This document shows positions 38,281 to 47,262 of a DNA stretch of 64,000 bases, in pieces. The DNA is from Rugamonas rivuli. GTDB lineage: Bacteria > Pseudomonadota > Gammaproteobacteria > Burkholderiales > Burkholderiaceae_D. Under the pieces are notes generated by a model. That model ran no database searches. It saw only the letters and a list, made by a program, of their open reading frames with translations, and was not told the origin of the DNA. The stretch is from the NCBI RefSeq assembly GCF_009380165.1, contig NZ_WHUF01000008.1, positions 273,843 through 337,842 on the forward strand, given 5' to 3'. The position numbers and the translations under genes were made by a program. Numbering within the stretch: position 1 is the stretch's first letter; every line of letters begins with the position of its first letter.

Positions 38281-39267
38281 CTAGTGGCCGATTTGCACCA
38301 CCGCCTTGCCCATGCCGGACCCGGCGTCGAGATAGGCGTGGGCTTCGGCGATGTCGTCGAAGGCGAACACCCGGGCCGGCCGCGCGCGGTAGTGGCCTTG
38401 CTCGACCCGCTCGACGATGGCTTGCAGCGGCACCCGGTCCAGCTCGAAGCCGGGCGTGCCGAAGGCGAAGCTGCCGAAAAAGCTCAGCTGCACGCGCGGC
38501 GGCAGCTGTTGCAGCGGCAGGAAATGCTCCAGCGGCCCCAGCCCGCCGAGGAAGCCGGCCTGGCACACCCGGCTCGGGCGGGCCGCCAGCGTCAGCGAGT
38601 CGAGCAGGGTGGTGTTGCCGACCAGGTCCAGCACCGCGTCCACGCCGCCGGGCGCGATCTCCCACACCGCGCCGCTCAGGCTGGGCTGCTCGGCGACGAT
38701 GTGGCGCGCACCGTTTTGCTTCAGCACGTCCGCCAGCTCGGCCGGCCGGCGGCTGGCGGCGATCACCTGCGCGCCCAGGCGGGCGGCGATATTGCTGGCG
38801 GCCTGGCCCAGCGCCGAGCTGGCGCCGCGTATCAGCAAGGTCTGCCCGGCTTGCAGCGCCAGGCAGTCGTGCAGGCAGGCCCAGGCGGTTGCATACGATT
38901 CCGGAATGGCGGCCAGCTCGGCCCAGGGCAGGGCGCTGCGCAGCGGCACCACGTTGGCTGCCGGCACGCACACATACTCGGCGTAGCTGCCGTTGATGCT
39001 GCGGCCCATGCCGCCCATGATGGCGGCGACGCGCTCGCCTTCACGCAACGTCGAGCCCGGCGCGCTGGCGACTTCGCCGACGCATTCGATGCCCGGCACC
39101 TTGACGGCATCGCCCCACAGCCCTTGCCGCATATAGCTTTCCGCGCGGTTGAGGCCGAACGCCTTGACGCGGATGAGCACCTGTCCGGCCGCCGCGACCG
39201 GTGTGGGCAGTTCTATCGCTTGCAGCTGTTCCGGGCCGCCGAAGCTGGCGATGTGTATGGCACGCAT
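38281..39267 (-). CDS. Quinone oxidoreductase-like MDR protein
   Basis: 328 residues of the zinc-free medium-chain dehydrogenase family: N-terminal GroES-like domain (MRAIHIASFGGPEQLQAIEL, VKAFGLNRAESYMRQG, VPGIECVGEV) and a Rossmann domain (LLIRGASSALGQAASNIAARLG). No structural zinc Cys cluster is seen. This fits NADPH:quinone reductase or crotonyl-type reductases. It is divergent from a LysR gene across 89 bp, the usual arrangement for a regulator and its target. Confidence 0.87.
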   Translation of the reverse strand: MRAIHIASFGGPEQLQAIELPTPVAAAGQVLIRVKAFGLNRAESYMRQGLWGDAVKVPGIECVGEVASAPGSTLREGERVAAIMGGMGRSINGSYAEYVCVPAANVVPLRSALPWAELAAIPESYATAWACLHDCLALQAGQTLLIRGASSALGQAASNIAARLGAQVIAASRRPAELADVLKQNGARHIVAEQPSLSGAVWEIAPGGVDAVLDLVGNTTLLDSLTLAARPSRVCQAGFLGGLGPLEHFLPLQQLPPRVQLSFFGSFAFGTPGFELDRVPLQAIVERVEQGHYRARPARVFAFDDIAEAHAYLDAGSGMGKAVVQIGH

Positions 39268-39356
39268 GATGTTCTCCTGAAAATGATCGAGCCTTCACTG
39301 TAGGGAAGAACATAGTCGGATAAAATTCAATAATTCGGTCTATCTCTGTAGGATTT

Positions 39357-40250
39357 ATGAACTCTATCGGTTTTACCCTGCATGAGCTGGCCTGCTTCCT
39401 GGCGGTGGCCGAATTGGGCAGCTTTCAAAAGGCTGCGGCGCAGCTGCACCGCTCGCATCCCAGCGTGTTTGCCGCCGTGGCCAGCCTGGAGCGCCAACTA
39501 GGGCTGGCGCTGCTGGACCGCAGCGGCTATCGCGTGACCGTGTCCGCCGCCGGCCAGGCCTTCGTCGGGCAGGCGCGGCAGCTGCTCGACGGCGCCAGGC
39601 AGCTGGCAACCCAGGCCAGTCAGGCGGCGATGGGCGAGGAGCTACAACTGTCCGTGGTGATCGGCGACCTGTGCCCGCTGCCGGCCACGCTGCGCCTGCT
39701 GCGGCAATTCTTCGCGCAATGCCCGGCCACCCGCCTCGACCTGCATTTCGAAGCGCTGTCCGGGCCGTGGGAGCGTCTGCACAGCGGCGAGGCCGACCTG
39801 ATCTTCCACCACCTCGACCATGCCGACCTGCGCTTCGATGCGCGGCAGTGGCAGCGCGTGCGGCTGGTGCCGGTGGTGGCGCCGGGCTTCCTGGATTTTC
39901 CGCTGCATGCGGGCATCACGCCGGAGATGATGCGGCCCTACGTGCAATGCGTGATCCGCGACAGCGCGCGCAATAGCCCGCCGCGCGACTACTTCGTGGT
40001 GGACGGCGCGCGGCGCTGCACCGTGGCCGACCAGTTCATGAAGCGCGAAGTGATTTTGCAAGGCATGGGCTGGGGCCACATGCCCGGCTATCTGGTGGAC
40101 GAGGATCTGGCGCAGGGAAGGCTGCTGTCGCTGGCCGGCGATCATTTCCGCGAAAGCGAACTGGAGCTGGTCATCGCGCGCCGCCGCGATGCCGCCCATG
40201 GCCCGGTCGCCCAGCGGCTATGGCAGCATCTGCTGGCCGGGCTGGACTAG
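39357..40250 (+). CDS. LysR-family transcriptional regulator
   Basis: 297 residues: N-terminal winged helix (about 5-65; FLAVAELGSFQKAAAQLHRSHPS, then VFAAVASLERQLG, GYRVTVSAAGQAF) and a substrate-binding effector domain. The effector domain is typical in size. It most likely controls the divergent quinone oxidoreductase-like gene. The effector cannot be inferred. Its 3' end overlaps the convergent gene by four bases. Confidence 0.92.
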   Translation: MNSIGFTLHELACFLAVAELGSFQKAAAQLHRSHPSVFAAVASLERQLGLALLDRSGYRVTVSAAGQAFVGQARQLLDGARQLATQASQAAMGEELQLSVVIGDLCPLPATLRLLRQFFAQCPATRLDLHFEALSGPWERLHSGEADLIFHHLDHADLRFDARQWQRVRLVPVVAPGFLDFPLHAGITPEMMRPYVQCVIRDSARNSPPRDYFVVDGARRCTVADQFMKREVILQGMGWGHMPGYLVDEDLAQGRLLSLAGDHFRESELELVIARRRDAAHGPVAQRLWQHLLAGLD

Positions 40251-40918
40251 CGCAGGTGCATGCCCGCGTTGTCGATCTGTACGGTGGCGGGATCGGTGCG
40301 CAGCACCAGCTTGAGGTTTTCACGCGCGGCGTTGCGCAGGTTTTGCTGCACGGCCGGCGGCTGCGGCGTCTGCTGCCCGGACTTGTAGGCCAGCGCCATG
40401 AAGGTGCCGACCATGGCGCTTTGTTCGAAGGTGTCGCGCAGGGTGATGGCATCCTGCTTGCTGACCAGCGCCTGCATGCCCGGCTCGCGGCGCAACTGCT
40501 TCGCCACCGCCTGGAAGGCTTCGTCGGAGACGTCGGCATCGTTCAGCACCATATAGTTGCCGACCAAGAAGGCCGCCAGTCCGCCCGCCATGTCGCGCGA
40601 GGTCCAGCCCATCTTTTTCTCGATTTGCAGGTACGCGTCCATGCTTTGCAGATAGGCCTGCTGCATTTCAAACTGCTTCTTGGGCGGGAAGGACTGCGCC
40701 AGGATGCGCGCGTTGGCCTTGGGTGCGGGCTGGGCGCTGGCGCGCACCGGCGCTGCGGCAGCGCCGCCGGACGAGTGCACCGGCACCCGCAAGTCCGGCA
40801 CCGGCCAGACGGTGACGTTATCGTACTGCATGCCATAACCCGCCATCTGCGCATGGGTGGCCTGGACTGCTGCCAGTGCCAGCGCGGCCAGCAGGAACTT
40901 GCGAATGAGCGTATTCAT
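40247..40918 (-). CDS. Exported protein of unknown function
   Basis: 223 residues with a signal peptide (FLLAALALAAVQATHAQ). A Ser/Ala/Pro-rich linker (about 50-75) is followed by a helical region with FEMQQAYLQSMDAYLQIEKKMG, RDMAGGLAAFLVGNYMVLND and NAARENLKLVLRT. No catalytic motif or known domain was recognised. It overlaps the end of the LysR gene in convergent orientation. Confidence 0.75.
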   Translation of the reverse strand: MNTLIRKFLLAALALAAVQATHAQMAGYGMQYDNVTVWPVPDLRVPVHSSGGAAAAPVRASAQPAPKANARILAQSFPPKKQFEMQQAYLQSMDAYLQIEKKMGWTSRDMAGGLAAFLVGNYMVLNDADVSDEAFQAVAKQLRREPGMQALVSKQDAITLRDTFEQSAMVGTFMALAYKSGQQTPQPPAVQQNLRNAARENLKLVLRTDPATVQIDNAGMHLR

Positions 40919-40988
40919 GGGGATGGCAGCCTTGATGGAAAGTTGACGTATTTGTAAGCACCCAGCATGGCATAGAATCGCTTGCCAA

Positions 40989-41615
40989 TCAATGGCCGCA
41001 CGTTATGGAAGAGGGCTCGCCGCCCTGGCGGATGCTGGAAACGATCAGCTGTTCATAGCATTCGTACTGGCCGGCCGGCAGCACCGGCCGCAGCGTTTCC
41101 AGGCTTTTCCCGATGCCGAACAGCCGCTCGACCGCCCAGCCGATCAGGTAGAGCGCGGCCAGGCAACCGCCCGCCGTCGCTACATTGCCGACGCTCATGA
41201 ACGGTCTGTCGTCCGGTTCCACGCCGCTTGCGCGCAAGGCCTCGCGGGCGTCGGGATGGGTGGCTGCCCGACGTCCGGGCAACAAGCCCAATTGCCCGAG
41301 GATGAAGGAGCCGCCGCAGATGGAACCGATCAATTGCCGTTCGGGGTCCAGCTGGAACGCCGCCATGAAGTCGCGGTCAGCCAGGGCCGCAGGCACGCCT
41401 TCCTTGCCGCTTGAGAACAGCACCACGTCCGCCTGGTTCGCTTCGTCCAGCGCGCCGTGCACGCCGACCTGCAATCCGTGGGCGGAACGCAGCACGGCCT
41501 GCTTGCCGAGGATGCGGACCTGCCAATCATGTTGGTTGCGTCCGAGAATATCCCACATCAAAAACAGGTCGATATCGGTGAAGTTGTCAAAGGCGATCAG
41601 GGCTATCTTTTTCAT
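40989..41615 (-). CDS. DJ-1/PfpI family protein
   Basis: 208 residues from the ATG at 41615 with GGAG five bases upstream. Class-I glutamine-amidotransferase-like fold: KKIALIAFDNFTDIDLFLMWDIL at the N-terminus, the nucleophile elbow GSICGGSFILGQLGLLPG (Cys), and a His in THPDAREAL. This subgroup includes isocyanide hydratases and the sensor half of AraC-type regulators, but no DNA-binding domain is fused here. It is divergent from a TetR gene with a palindromic operator between them. Confidence 0.88.
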   Translation of the reverse strand: MKKIALIAFDNFTDIDLFLMWDILGRNQHDWQVRILGKQAVLRSAHGLQVGVHGALDEANQADVVLFSSGKEGVPAALADRDFMAAFQLDPERQLIGSICGGSFILGQLGLLPGRRAATHPDAREALRASGVEPDDRPFMSVGNVATAGGCLAALYLIGWAVERLFGIGKSLETLRPVLPAGQYECYEQLIVSSIRQGGEPSSITCGH

Positions 41616-41665
41616 GCCGGCTCCATGCGTAGGGGAAGGCTGCAGTCTAGCGAGGCCGGTGCTAC

Positions 41666-41682
41666 CATACACAGTCTGTATG
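41666..41682 (+). promoter_or_regulatory. Palindromic operator between DJ-1/PfpI gene and tetR
   Basis: CATACA (41666-41671), CAGTC, TGTATG (41677-41682): perfect 6-bp arms, a form often seen for TetR-type repressors. It lies 50 bp from the DJ-1/PfpI ATG and 17 bp from the tetR start, so one repressor dimer pair could cover both promoters. Confidence 0.65.
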
Positions 41683-41699
41683 TTTTCGAGGTGGACCTG

Positions 41700-42245
41700 G
41701 TGTTGACGCGTGACCATTGGATTGCAGCCGGCTTCGACGCCCTGGACCACCAGGGCTATCAAGGCATCTCCGCCGAACAATTGGCGCGGCGCCTGAACGT
41801 GACGCGCGGATCGTTCTACCACCACTTCCGCAGCCGAGATGAATTTGTGCATGCGCTGCTGGCGGCCTGGGAGGCCGACTATGCCGACCGTATGCTGGCC
41901 CACGCGGCCGCAGGCAGCAGCCTGGAGGATGTGCTGCAACGCTATCTCACCATTGCTGCGGAAAAGCGGCCGCAGCGGGAAACCGCGATCCGCGCCTGGT
42001 CGCGCATCGATCCCCTCGTGGCCGAGTACCAGCAGCGCGTCGATCAAACCCGGCTGTCGTTCGCGATCTCGGCGTGCCGCGCGCGCACCGATGGTTCGGT
42101 CGATGCGGAACTGGTGGGCCGCATGGCGCACCTGTGCCTGATCGGCGGCCAGGAGTCCGGCGAGCGCAGCATGCCCGCCGTCTTCGGCCAGCGCGTGCAG
42201 CAGGCGCTGGCGTTGCTGCGCGCCTCGTCGTTCCGTCCATCATAA
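41700..42245 (+). CDS. TetR-family transcriptional regulator
   Basis: 181 residues. The start is GTG at 41700 (or TTG at 41703), with GAGGTGG eight bases upstream; there is no ATG in range. The N-terminal HTH is clear: ALDHQGYQGISAEQLARRLN followed by VTRGSFYHHFRSRDEFVHALL. The C-terminal ligand domain is helical with no recognisable effector site. Probably represses its own operon with the GNAT gene and the divergent DJ-1/PfpI gene. Confidence 0.87.
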   Translation: MLTRDHWIAAGFDALDHQGYQGISAEQLARRLNVTRGSFYHHFRSRDEFVHALLAAWEADYADRMLAHAAAGSSLEDVLQRYLTIAAEKRPQRETAIRAWSRIDPLVAEYQQRVDQTRLSFAISACRARTDGSVDAELVGRMAHLCLIGGQESGERSMPAVFGQRVQQALALLRASSFRPS

Positions 42246-42247
42246 AC

Positions 42248-42889
42248 ATGCATCTGAATCTGGATTTACTTGAACGTTGGCTGTCCGGCTGGAGCCTGGC
42301 GCGCGGCTTGCCGTTGCCGCAGCGCGAGGGTGGCGGTCTGGTCGTCGAGGTCGGCTGGCCGGAGCAATTGCGCCGCCATGTGTTTGTCGATGCTGGCGCT
42401 GCACTGCAAGCGTGCGCGGCGCAGATCCTGCAACACCGCGTCTTCCTGAAGGCTGCCGTCGACGTCGAGACCCTGCGCCACGCGCTGCCGACGCGTTGGG
42501 CCATCGAACGCCCGCGCTACCTGATGTCCCGCGCCACACCGATGGCGCAGGCCGCGCCGCTGCCTGCCGGCTATGCGCTGCAATCGGCGATTGAACATGG
42601 CGCGCACATCATCCGCATCGTCGACGCCGACGGCCAGACGGCCGCAACGGGCGGCGTGGTGCTGCATCAGGGAACCGCGATCTTCGACCGCATCGAAACG
42701 GCGCCGGCGCATCGCCGCAAAGGCTTGGCCAGCGCATTGATGCATGCGCTGGACGCCGTGGCCGGCGATGCCGATCGCCTGCTGGTGGCGACGGCCGAAG
42801 GCCGCGCGCTGTATCTCAGCCTGGGCTGGCAGGAACTGGCGCCGTACTCGACGGCCGTGCTAGCCGAAGGCCAGCCTGGCGATGATTGA
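42248..42889 (+). CDS. GNAT-family acetyltransferase
   Basis: 213 residues. The C-terminal half (about 100-205) is a GNAT domain with GGVVLHQGTAIFDRIETAP and the acetyl-CoA loop HRRKGLASALMHAL, then ATAEGRALYLSLGWQ. The N-terminal half is an unassigned domain. It starts two bases after tetR. The substrate is unknown. The last 30 bp overlap the convergent sensor kinase. Confidence 0.87.
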   Translation: MHLNLDLLERWLSGWSLARGLPLPQREGGGLVVEVGWPEQLRRHVFVDAGAALQACAAQILQHRVFLKAAVDVETLRHALPTRWAIERPRYLMSRATPMAQAAPLPAGYALQSAIEHGAHIIRIVDADGQTAATGGVVLHQGTAIFDRIETAPAHRRKGLASALMHALDAVAGDADRLLVATAEGRALYLSLGWQELAPYSTAVLAEGQPGDD

Positions 42890-45850
42890 GAACACGACGG
42901 TGGTGCCGACATCCTGCCGGCTGTCGATAACCAACTGCCCGCCGACCTGCTGCGCGCGTTCGCTCATGCCGCTCAAGCCCCAATGCCCCGGCCGTTTTCC
43001 TGACGACTGCACGCTCGCATCCAGCCCCTTGCCGTAGTCCTGCACCGTCATCGAGAACTGCGCGGATGCATACACCAGCTCGATCTTCACTTCGGCGCTG
43101 CCCGAGTGCCGCACCGCGTTGAACAAGGCTTCCTTGCCGATGGCCAGCACTTCGGTCTTGACCGCCGCCGCCAGCTCGCGTGCCTCGCCCTGCGTGCTCA
43201 GCGAAAAACAAATGCCGTGCTGCTGCGCCATCGCTTGCCCGAACTCGTACAGGTAGTCGCCGAGCGCGCCCGGATGTGCATCGCGCCTGCGCAATTCCAG
43301 CACCCGCTCGCGTCCCTCGTCGACCACCTCTTGCGCGGCATCGAGCGCGGCGTCGATCTGGCACAGCGCCGGGTCGGCGGCGGGCAGGGCGCGCTTGATG
43401 CGGTCGAAGCGCAGGATCAGCGCCTGCGCGCTTTGCAGGATCGTGTCGTGCAGCGTGCGGGCGATGCGCTCGCGCTCCGCGTGCCGCACTTCCATCTGCG
43501 CCTTGATCCGCAGTTCCATGCGCTTCAAACGCAGCCGGTGCAGCAGCCACACCAGCGCCATCCCGCTCAAGACCAGCAGGCACTTGAACCACCAGGTCTG
43601 GTAAAAACTCGCGGCAACGCTGAAGCGCAGGCCCGGGCCTTCCTGCCCCCAGTTGCCGGCGCCGTTTTCCGCGACCGCGCGGAAGCGGTATTCGCCCGGC
43701 GGCAAGCCCGTGTAGAAAGCCTGGCGGCGCTCGCCCGCGTCCTGCCATTCCTGGTCGTAGCCCTCCAGCAGATACTTGAAGCGCATGCGCTGCGGCGTGC
43801 CGAGCAGCGCGCTGCTGTAGTCGATCTGCACATTGCCTGCGCCGGCGGGCAGGTTCAGCTGCGCGGGCCGCCGGTACGTCTGGCCCTGCGCGCTCAGCGC
43901 TTGCATGACGACCGGCGGCGGCGCCGGCGCCTTGAGCAGATGCAGCGGATCGATCCAGGCGACGCCGTCGTGCGTGGTCAGCCATATCTTGCCGTCGCCG
44001 GCTTGCGCCAGCGATTGTGCGCCCAGCAGGTCGGTGATGCCCAGCCTGCCGTCCGTGGCGTCGAACAGACGACCTTGCACCGGTTGCTCCGGGTGGGCGA
44101 TGGCGTCGGCCAGCGAGCGGCCGTCCAGCCGCACCGTGCCCGCCGATGAATTCAGCCACATATTGCCGCTGCTGTCGGTCAGGATGGAGGAGATGCTGCG
44201 GATGTTGGGCAGCGCCAGGCTCACCTTGACGAAGCGTCCGTCGTGATAGCGCGCCAGCCCGGCCTCGCCGCCGGCCCAGATCTGCCCGAGGGACTCGTAC
44301 AATACCGACGTGCCTTTCAGCTGCCCGTCCTGCTCGATGGGCACAGTCACCGCCTTGCCCTTGTCCAGCATGACCACCGTGTTCCTGCTGTAGCCGAACC
44401 ACATCCGGCCGGAGGTATCGGCCAGTATCGACATGGCCGAGCGCGTGCCTTCACCCGGCAGCAGCGTTTCGCGGTCCCAGCGTCCGCCGCGCAGCCGGTG
44501 CACGCCGGCATTCACCACCGACATCCACAGCGTATCGTCCTCGCCATGCGCCAGCGCGTGGACCAGATGGACCGGGCCCATGTCCTCGGGATATTCGATG
44601 GCGTGCACCGCGCCGTCCGGCGTCACCCGGCGCAGGCGGGCGCGCTCCGCCAGCCACAGCGATTGATCGCGCCCGCGCTGGATCACCTGCACCCGGCCTA
44701 TCCCATGCTGCTTCAGCCAGGCGCTGTTGTGCACTTCGCCGTCCGGCGTGACTTCCAGCCAGCTGCCGACCTGCGCCACGGTGGTCAGCATCATCGCGTT
44801 GGCCGGGCCGGGCAGCAGCCTGCCTTCGCTCACTTCCGCGCCCGGCAAGGCCGGCGTCACCAGGTTCACATCGACCTGGCGGAAACGCTCCAGCCCCTTG
44901 GCGGTGGCGACCCAGACATTGCCCTCGCGGTCCTCGAAAAAAGTGGCGACCAGATTCGAGCTCAGGCCGTTTTTGACGCTGAAGCTTTCGATCTTGTCCG
45001 GCCGGCGCGGATCGAAGCGGCAGACGCCGCAGGTCGCGGTTTCCACCCACAGGCTGCCCGACCGGTCGACCAGCATGCGGTGGGATGATTCCGGCGTGGA
45101 TTTGAACAGCCATGGTCCGTCGGCCTTGTCATAGGTTTCCAGGCTGTCGATGATGCGCAGGCCGCGCGCCTCCATGAAGTAGATGCGGCCGTCGGGGCCA
45201 AACTGCGGGGGCTCGATGCTGCCCAGATGCCCGAGCGGCGGCTTGAAGGTGGCGGCGCCCGGCGGCAGGCGGAACAAGCCGTGGTCGGTGAAGACGGCCA
45301 GCGTGCCGTCCTTGTCGACAAACATGACGGACGCCTTGTCCGCCGTGAAGCCCTGGGCCGGGCCCAGCTTGTGCCAGCGCTGGCCGTCGAAGCGCATCAC
45401 GCCGTCCAGGCCGGCGGCGAACACCTGGCCTTGGCGGTCGAAGGCGAAGGCCCACCAGCTGGCCAGGCTCAGCCCTTCGTCGGCGCCGTAGTTGACCACC
45501 GCGCCATCCTTGACGAAGCTGATGCCGCCCTGGCGCCAGCCTATCCACAGGCCGCCGCCCGGCTGCGCCTTGATGAAGTAGACGGCGCTGGTCGAGATCT
45601 TTCCCGTGCTTGGCTGGAAGGGCTGGAAGCGCACGCCGTCGAACTGGAACAGGCCGGCGCCGGTGCCCAGCCACAGATAGCCGTCATCGGTCTGGTCCAT
45701 CGTGATGATCGATGGCGGCACGCCGTCCTTGGCGGTCCAGGAGCGGTGCTCCAGTTGTGACAATGTGCGGTCGGGGGGGATGGCGGCCGCGGGAAGGCCA
45801 ACCATCAGCATGCCGATCAATAGCAGGCGGCGGACGATGGGGAATGCCAT
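42860..45850 (-). CDS. Propeller-type sensor histidine kinase
   Basis: 996 residues. A signal peptide (LLLIGMLMVGLPAAA) precedes a periplasmic double beta-propeller of two-component regulator repeats (about 40-640; many DGYLWLGTGAGLFQFDG-like units, e.g. GNVWVATAKGLERF). A Y_Y_Y domain (about 650-740; MRFKYLLEGYDQEW, GEYRFRAVAENGAG) and one membrane helix (about 750-770) follow. The kinase is HisKA_3 with His801 (RIARTLHDTILQSAQ) and an HATPase domain. This kinase type normally phosphorylates a LuxR/NarL-type regulator, but none is adjacent. Confidence 0.9.
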   Translation of the reverse strand: MAFPIVRRLLLIGMLMVGLPAAAIPPDRTLSQLEHRSWTAKDGVPPSIITMDQTDDGYLWLGTGAGLFQFDGVRFQPFQPSTGKISTSAVYFIKAQPGGGLWIGWRQGGISFVKDGAVVNYGADEGLSLASWWAFAFDRQGQVFAAGLDGVMRFDGQRWHKLGPAQGFTADKASVMFVDKDGTLAVFTDHGLFRLPPGAATFKPPLGHLGSIEPPQFGPDGRIYFMEARGLRIIDSLETYDKADGPWLFKSTPESSHRMLVDRSGSLWVETATCGVCRFDPRRPDKIESFSVKNGLSSNLVATFFEDREGNVWVATAKGLERFRQVDVNLVTPALPGAEVSEGRLLPGPANAMMLTTVAQVGSWLEVTPDGEVHNSAWLKQHGIGRVQVIQRGRDQSLWLAERARLRRVTPDGAVHAIEYPEDMGPVHLVHALAHGEDDTLWMSVVNAGVHRLRGGRWDRETLLPGEGTRSAMSILADTSGRMWFGYSRNTVVMLDKGKAVTVPIEQDGQLKGTSVLYESLGQIWAGGEAGLARYHDGRFVKVSLALPNIRSISSILTDSSGNMWLNSSAGTVRLDGRSLADAIAHPEQPVQGRLFDATDGRLGITDLLGAQSLAQAGDGKIWLTTHDGVAWIDPLHLLKAPAPPPVVMQALSAQGQTYRRPAQLNLPAGAGNVQIDYSSALLGTPQRMRFKYLLEGYDQEWQDAGERRQAFYTGLPPGEYRFRAVAENGAGNWGQEGPGLRFSVAASFYQTWWFKCLLVLSGMALVWLLHRLRLKRMELRIKAQMEVRHAERERIARTLHDTILQSAQALILRFDRIKRALPAADPALCQIDAALDAAQEVVDEGRERVLELRRRDAHPGALGDYLYEFGQAMAQQHGICFSLSTQGEARELAAAVKTEVLAIGKEALFNAVRHSGSAEVKIELVYASAQFSMTVQDYGKGLDASVQSSGKRPGHWGLSGMSERAQQVGGQLVIDSRQDVGTTVVFSIIARLAFG

Positions 45851-45864
45851 GCCGCCGGCGCCGC

Positions 45865-46452
45865 TTACTTCAGCAGCTCAGCTTGAAGCTGGGCGCGGAG
45901 TTTCGGGTCCAGCTTCTGGATGGCTTTGTTGAGTTTGTCGGCGTTGGCCAGCGCGGTGGTTTGTTCCGGCGTCAGCGCCTTGGCTTGCTGGATCACCGGC
46001 GCCGGCGGCGGCAGCGGTTTGAAGAAGGCGGCCTGGCCGCCCAGCACCAGCAAGGCGCTCAGCACCGAGACGCCGGCCGCCGCGCCCAGCAGCCGCAGCT
46101 CGCGCGGCGTGACCGCCGGCGACTGGGTGGCGATGGCGCGCACCGGCATCGCCGGCGCCGGCGCGTAGCCGGCCGCCGTGGCCGCCGCAGTTGCACCGAT
46201 GGCGGCCGGTTCGTTGGTGGCGTCCAGCGCCACCGGTTTGCGGACGCCGTCGTGCTGCGCGCCCAGTCCGACGGCCGACCTGGCGTGCTGCACCAGTTCC
46301 TGCGAGGCGGCGTCGATCAGGGCGATGTGGCGCTCGACCGTCTCGGCCAGCACCGCCTCGTTCAGCGCCACCAGCGCGAACACGGGGTCGTCGACGTCGA
46401 TGCGGACGCCGGTTTTTTCAAAGACCAGGCTGCGCAGCTTGTGCTGATCCAT
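45865..46452 (-). CDS. TraM-like membrane protein
   Basis: 195 residues: an N-terminal domain (about 1-60; RSLVFEKTGVRIDVDDPVF, then ALVALNEAVLAETVERH), an Ala/Pro-rich linker and one membrane helix (about 120-143), then an acidic/helical tail. The KTGVRIDVDDPVFALVALNE pattern resembles the start of TraM of the IncP plasmid RP4 as I remember it, and the gene directly follows a TraL-like gene as in RP4. TraM function is poorly defined even in plasmids. No other tra gene is present. Confidence 0.6.
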   Translation of the reverse strand: MDQHKLRSLVFEKTGVRIDVDDPVFALVALNEAVLAETVERHIALIDAASQELVQHARSAVGLGAQHDGVRKPVALDATNEPAAIGATAAATAAGYAPAPAMPVRAIATQSPAVTPRELRLLGAAAGVSVLSALLVLGGQAAFFKPLPPPAPVIQQAKALTPEQTTALANADKLNKAIQKLDPKLRAQLQAELLK

Positions 46453-46458
46453 GGCGGC

Positions 46459-47202
46459 TTACCACTCCACTTTGTCGAGTTGCTCGAACAAATCGCGGAA
46501 TACCACCTTGATGCGTTGTTTTTCCATCAGGTTGAACTTGTCGCTTTCCTTGACCTCGTTAGCGGTCAGGCGCGCCGTGTTCATCTTCTTGATGTCGGCG
46601 CCGAAGGTGTCGGCGTTGCGCGCCGACAGCACGATGCGGCCCTTCACGCGCGACGAGTTGTCGGCATAGGTCTGCGATTCGGTGAACTGCTTGCCGGACG
46701 CCGATTGCAGCAGGCCGAAGTGTTCGTTCTCCCACAGCACCAGCGGCACATTGGTCGACTTGGCGGTCGAGACGAAGCCCATGGCGGTGTCGTGCAGCGT
46801 GTCGCCGCCGCCGACGATGGTGTGGATGTAGACCTTGCGCCCCGATTCCTCCAGCAGCGAGAAGCAGTCGTTCTCGATCAGGTAGCCCATCAGCGGCGAG
46901 AAGGTGTTGGCGCCGTTGTCGATGACGCAGTTGCCGTCTTCTTCCAGGATGTCGATCATCAGCGCGTCGAAGCGCTTGGGGTCGATGGTGCGGCTGTCGG
47001 TCATCACCGGCACATGCTTGACGTCCATCGCCTTGTAGCGCGAGAAGGTCGCGTTCTCCTGGTCGGTGTCGTAGCAGCGCAGCGGCTGCTGGTCTTCCAC
47101 CAGGTCCTTGGCCGCGATCCACTGCGCCAGGATGGTGGATACCAGCGTCTTGCCGATACCGCCCTTACCTTGGAGAATAAAATGTACCGAGTTTTGCATC
47201 AA
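46459..47202 (-). CDS. TraL-like ParA/MinD-type ATPase
   Basis: 247 residues. The deviant Walker A motif is near the N-terminus (VHFILQGKGGIGKTLVS), followed by LRCYDTDQENATFSRYKAMDV and VIDNGANTFSPLMGYLI. KQRIKVVFRDLFEQLDKV forms the C-terminus. The spacing and these blocks resemble TraL of RP4 (about 241 residues) rather than chromosomal ParA, Soj or MinD. A gap of six bases separates it from the TraM-like gene. A role in positioning a membrane complex is possible but inferred. Confidence 0.65.
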   Translation of the reverse strand: MMQNSVHFILQGKGGIGKTLVSTILAQWIAAKDLVEDQQPLRCYDTDQENATFSRYKAMDVKHVPVMTDSRTIDPKRFDALMIDILEEDGNCVIDNGANTFSPLMGYLIENDCFSLLEESGRKVYIHTIVGGGDTLHDTAMGFVSTAKSTNVPLVLWENEHFGLLQSASGKQFTESQTYADNSSRVKGRIVLSARNADTFGADIKKMNTARLTANEVKESDKFNLMEKQRIKVVFRDLFEQLDKVEW

Positions 47203-47262
47203 TTACTCCTGAATCGCTTGAATGCGTCGAGAGTAATTGTTTTGCGGCGGGATGGCAACCGC

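Noticed and set aside
45865..47202. Integrated conjugative element or plasmid at the TraL/TraM-like pair
   Set aside because: No integrase, relaxase, mating-pair genes, direct repeats or tRNA attachment site are visible nearby, and both flanks are ordinary chromosomal genes.
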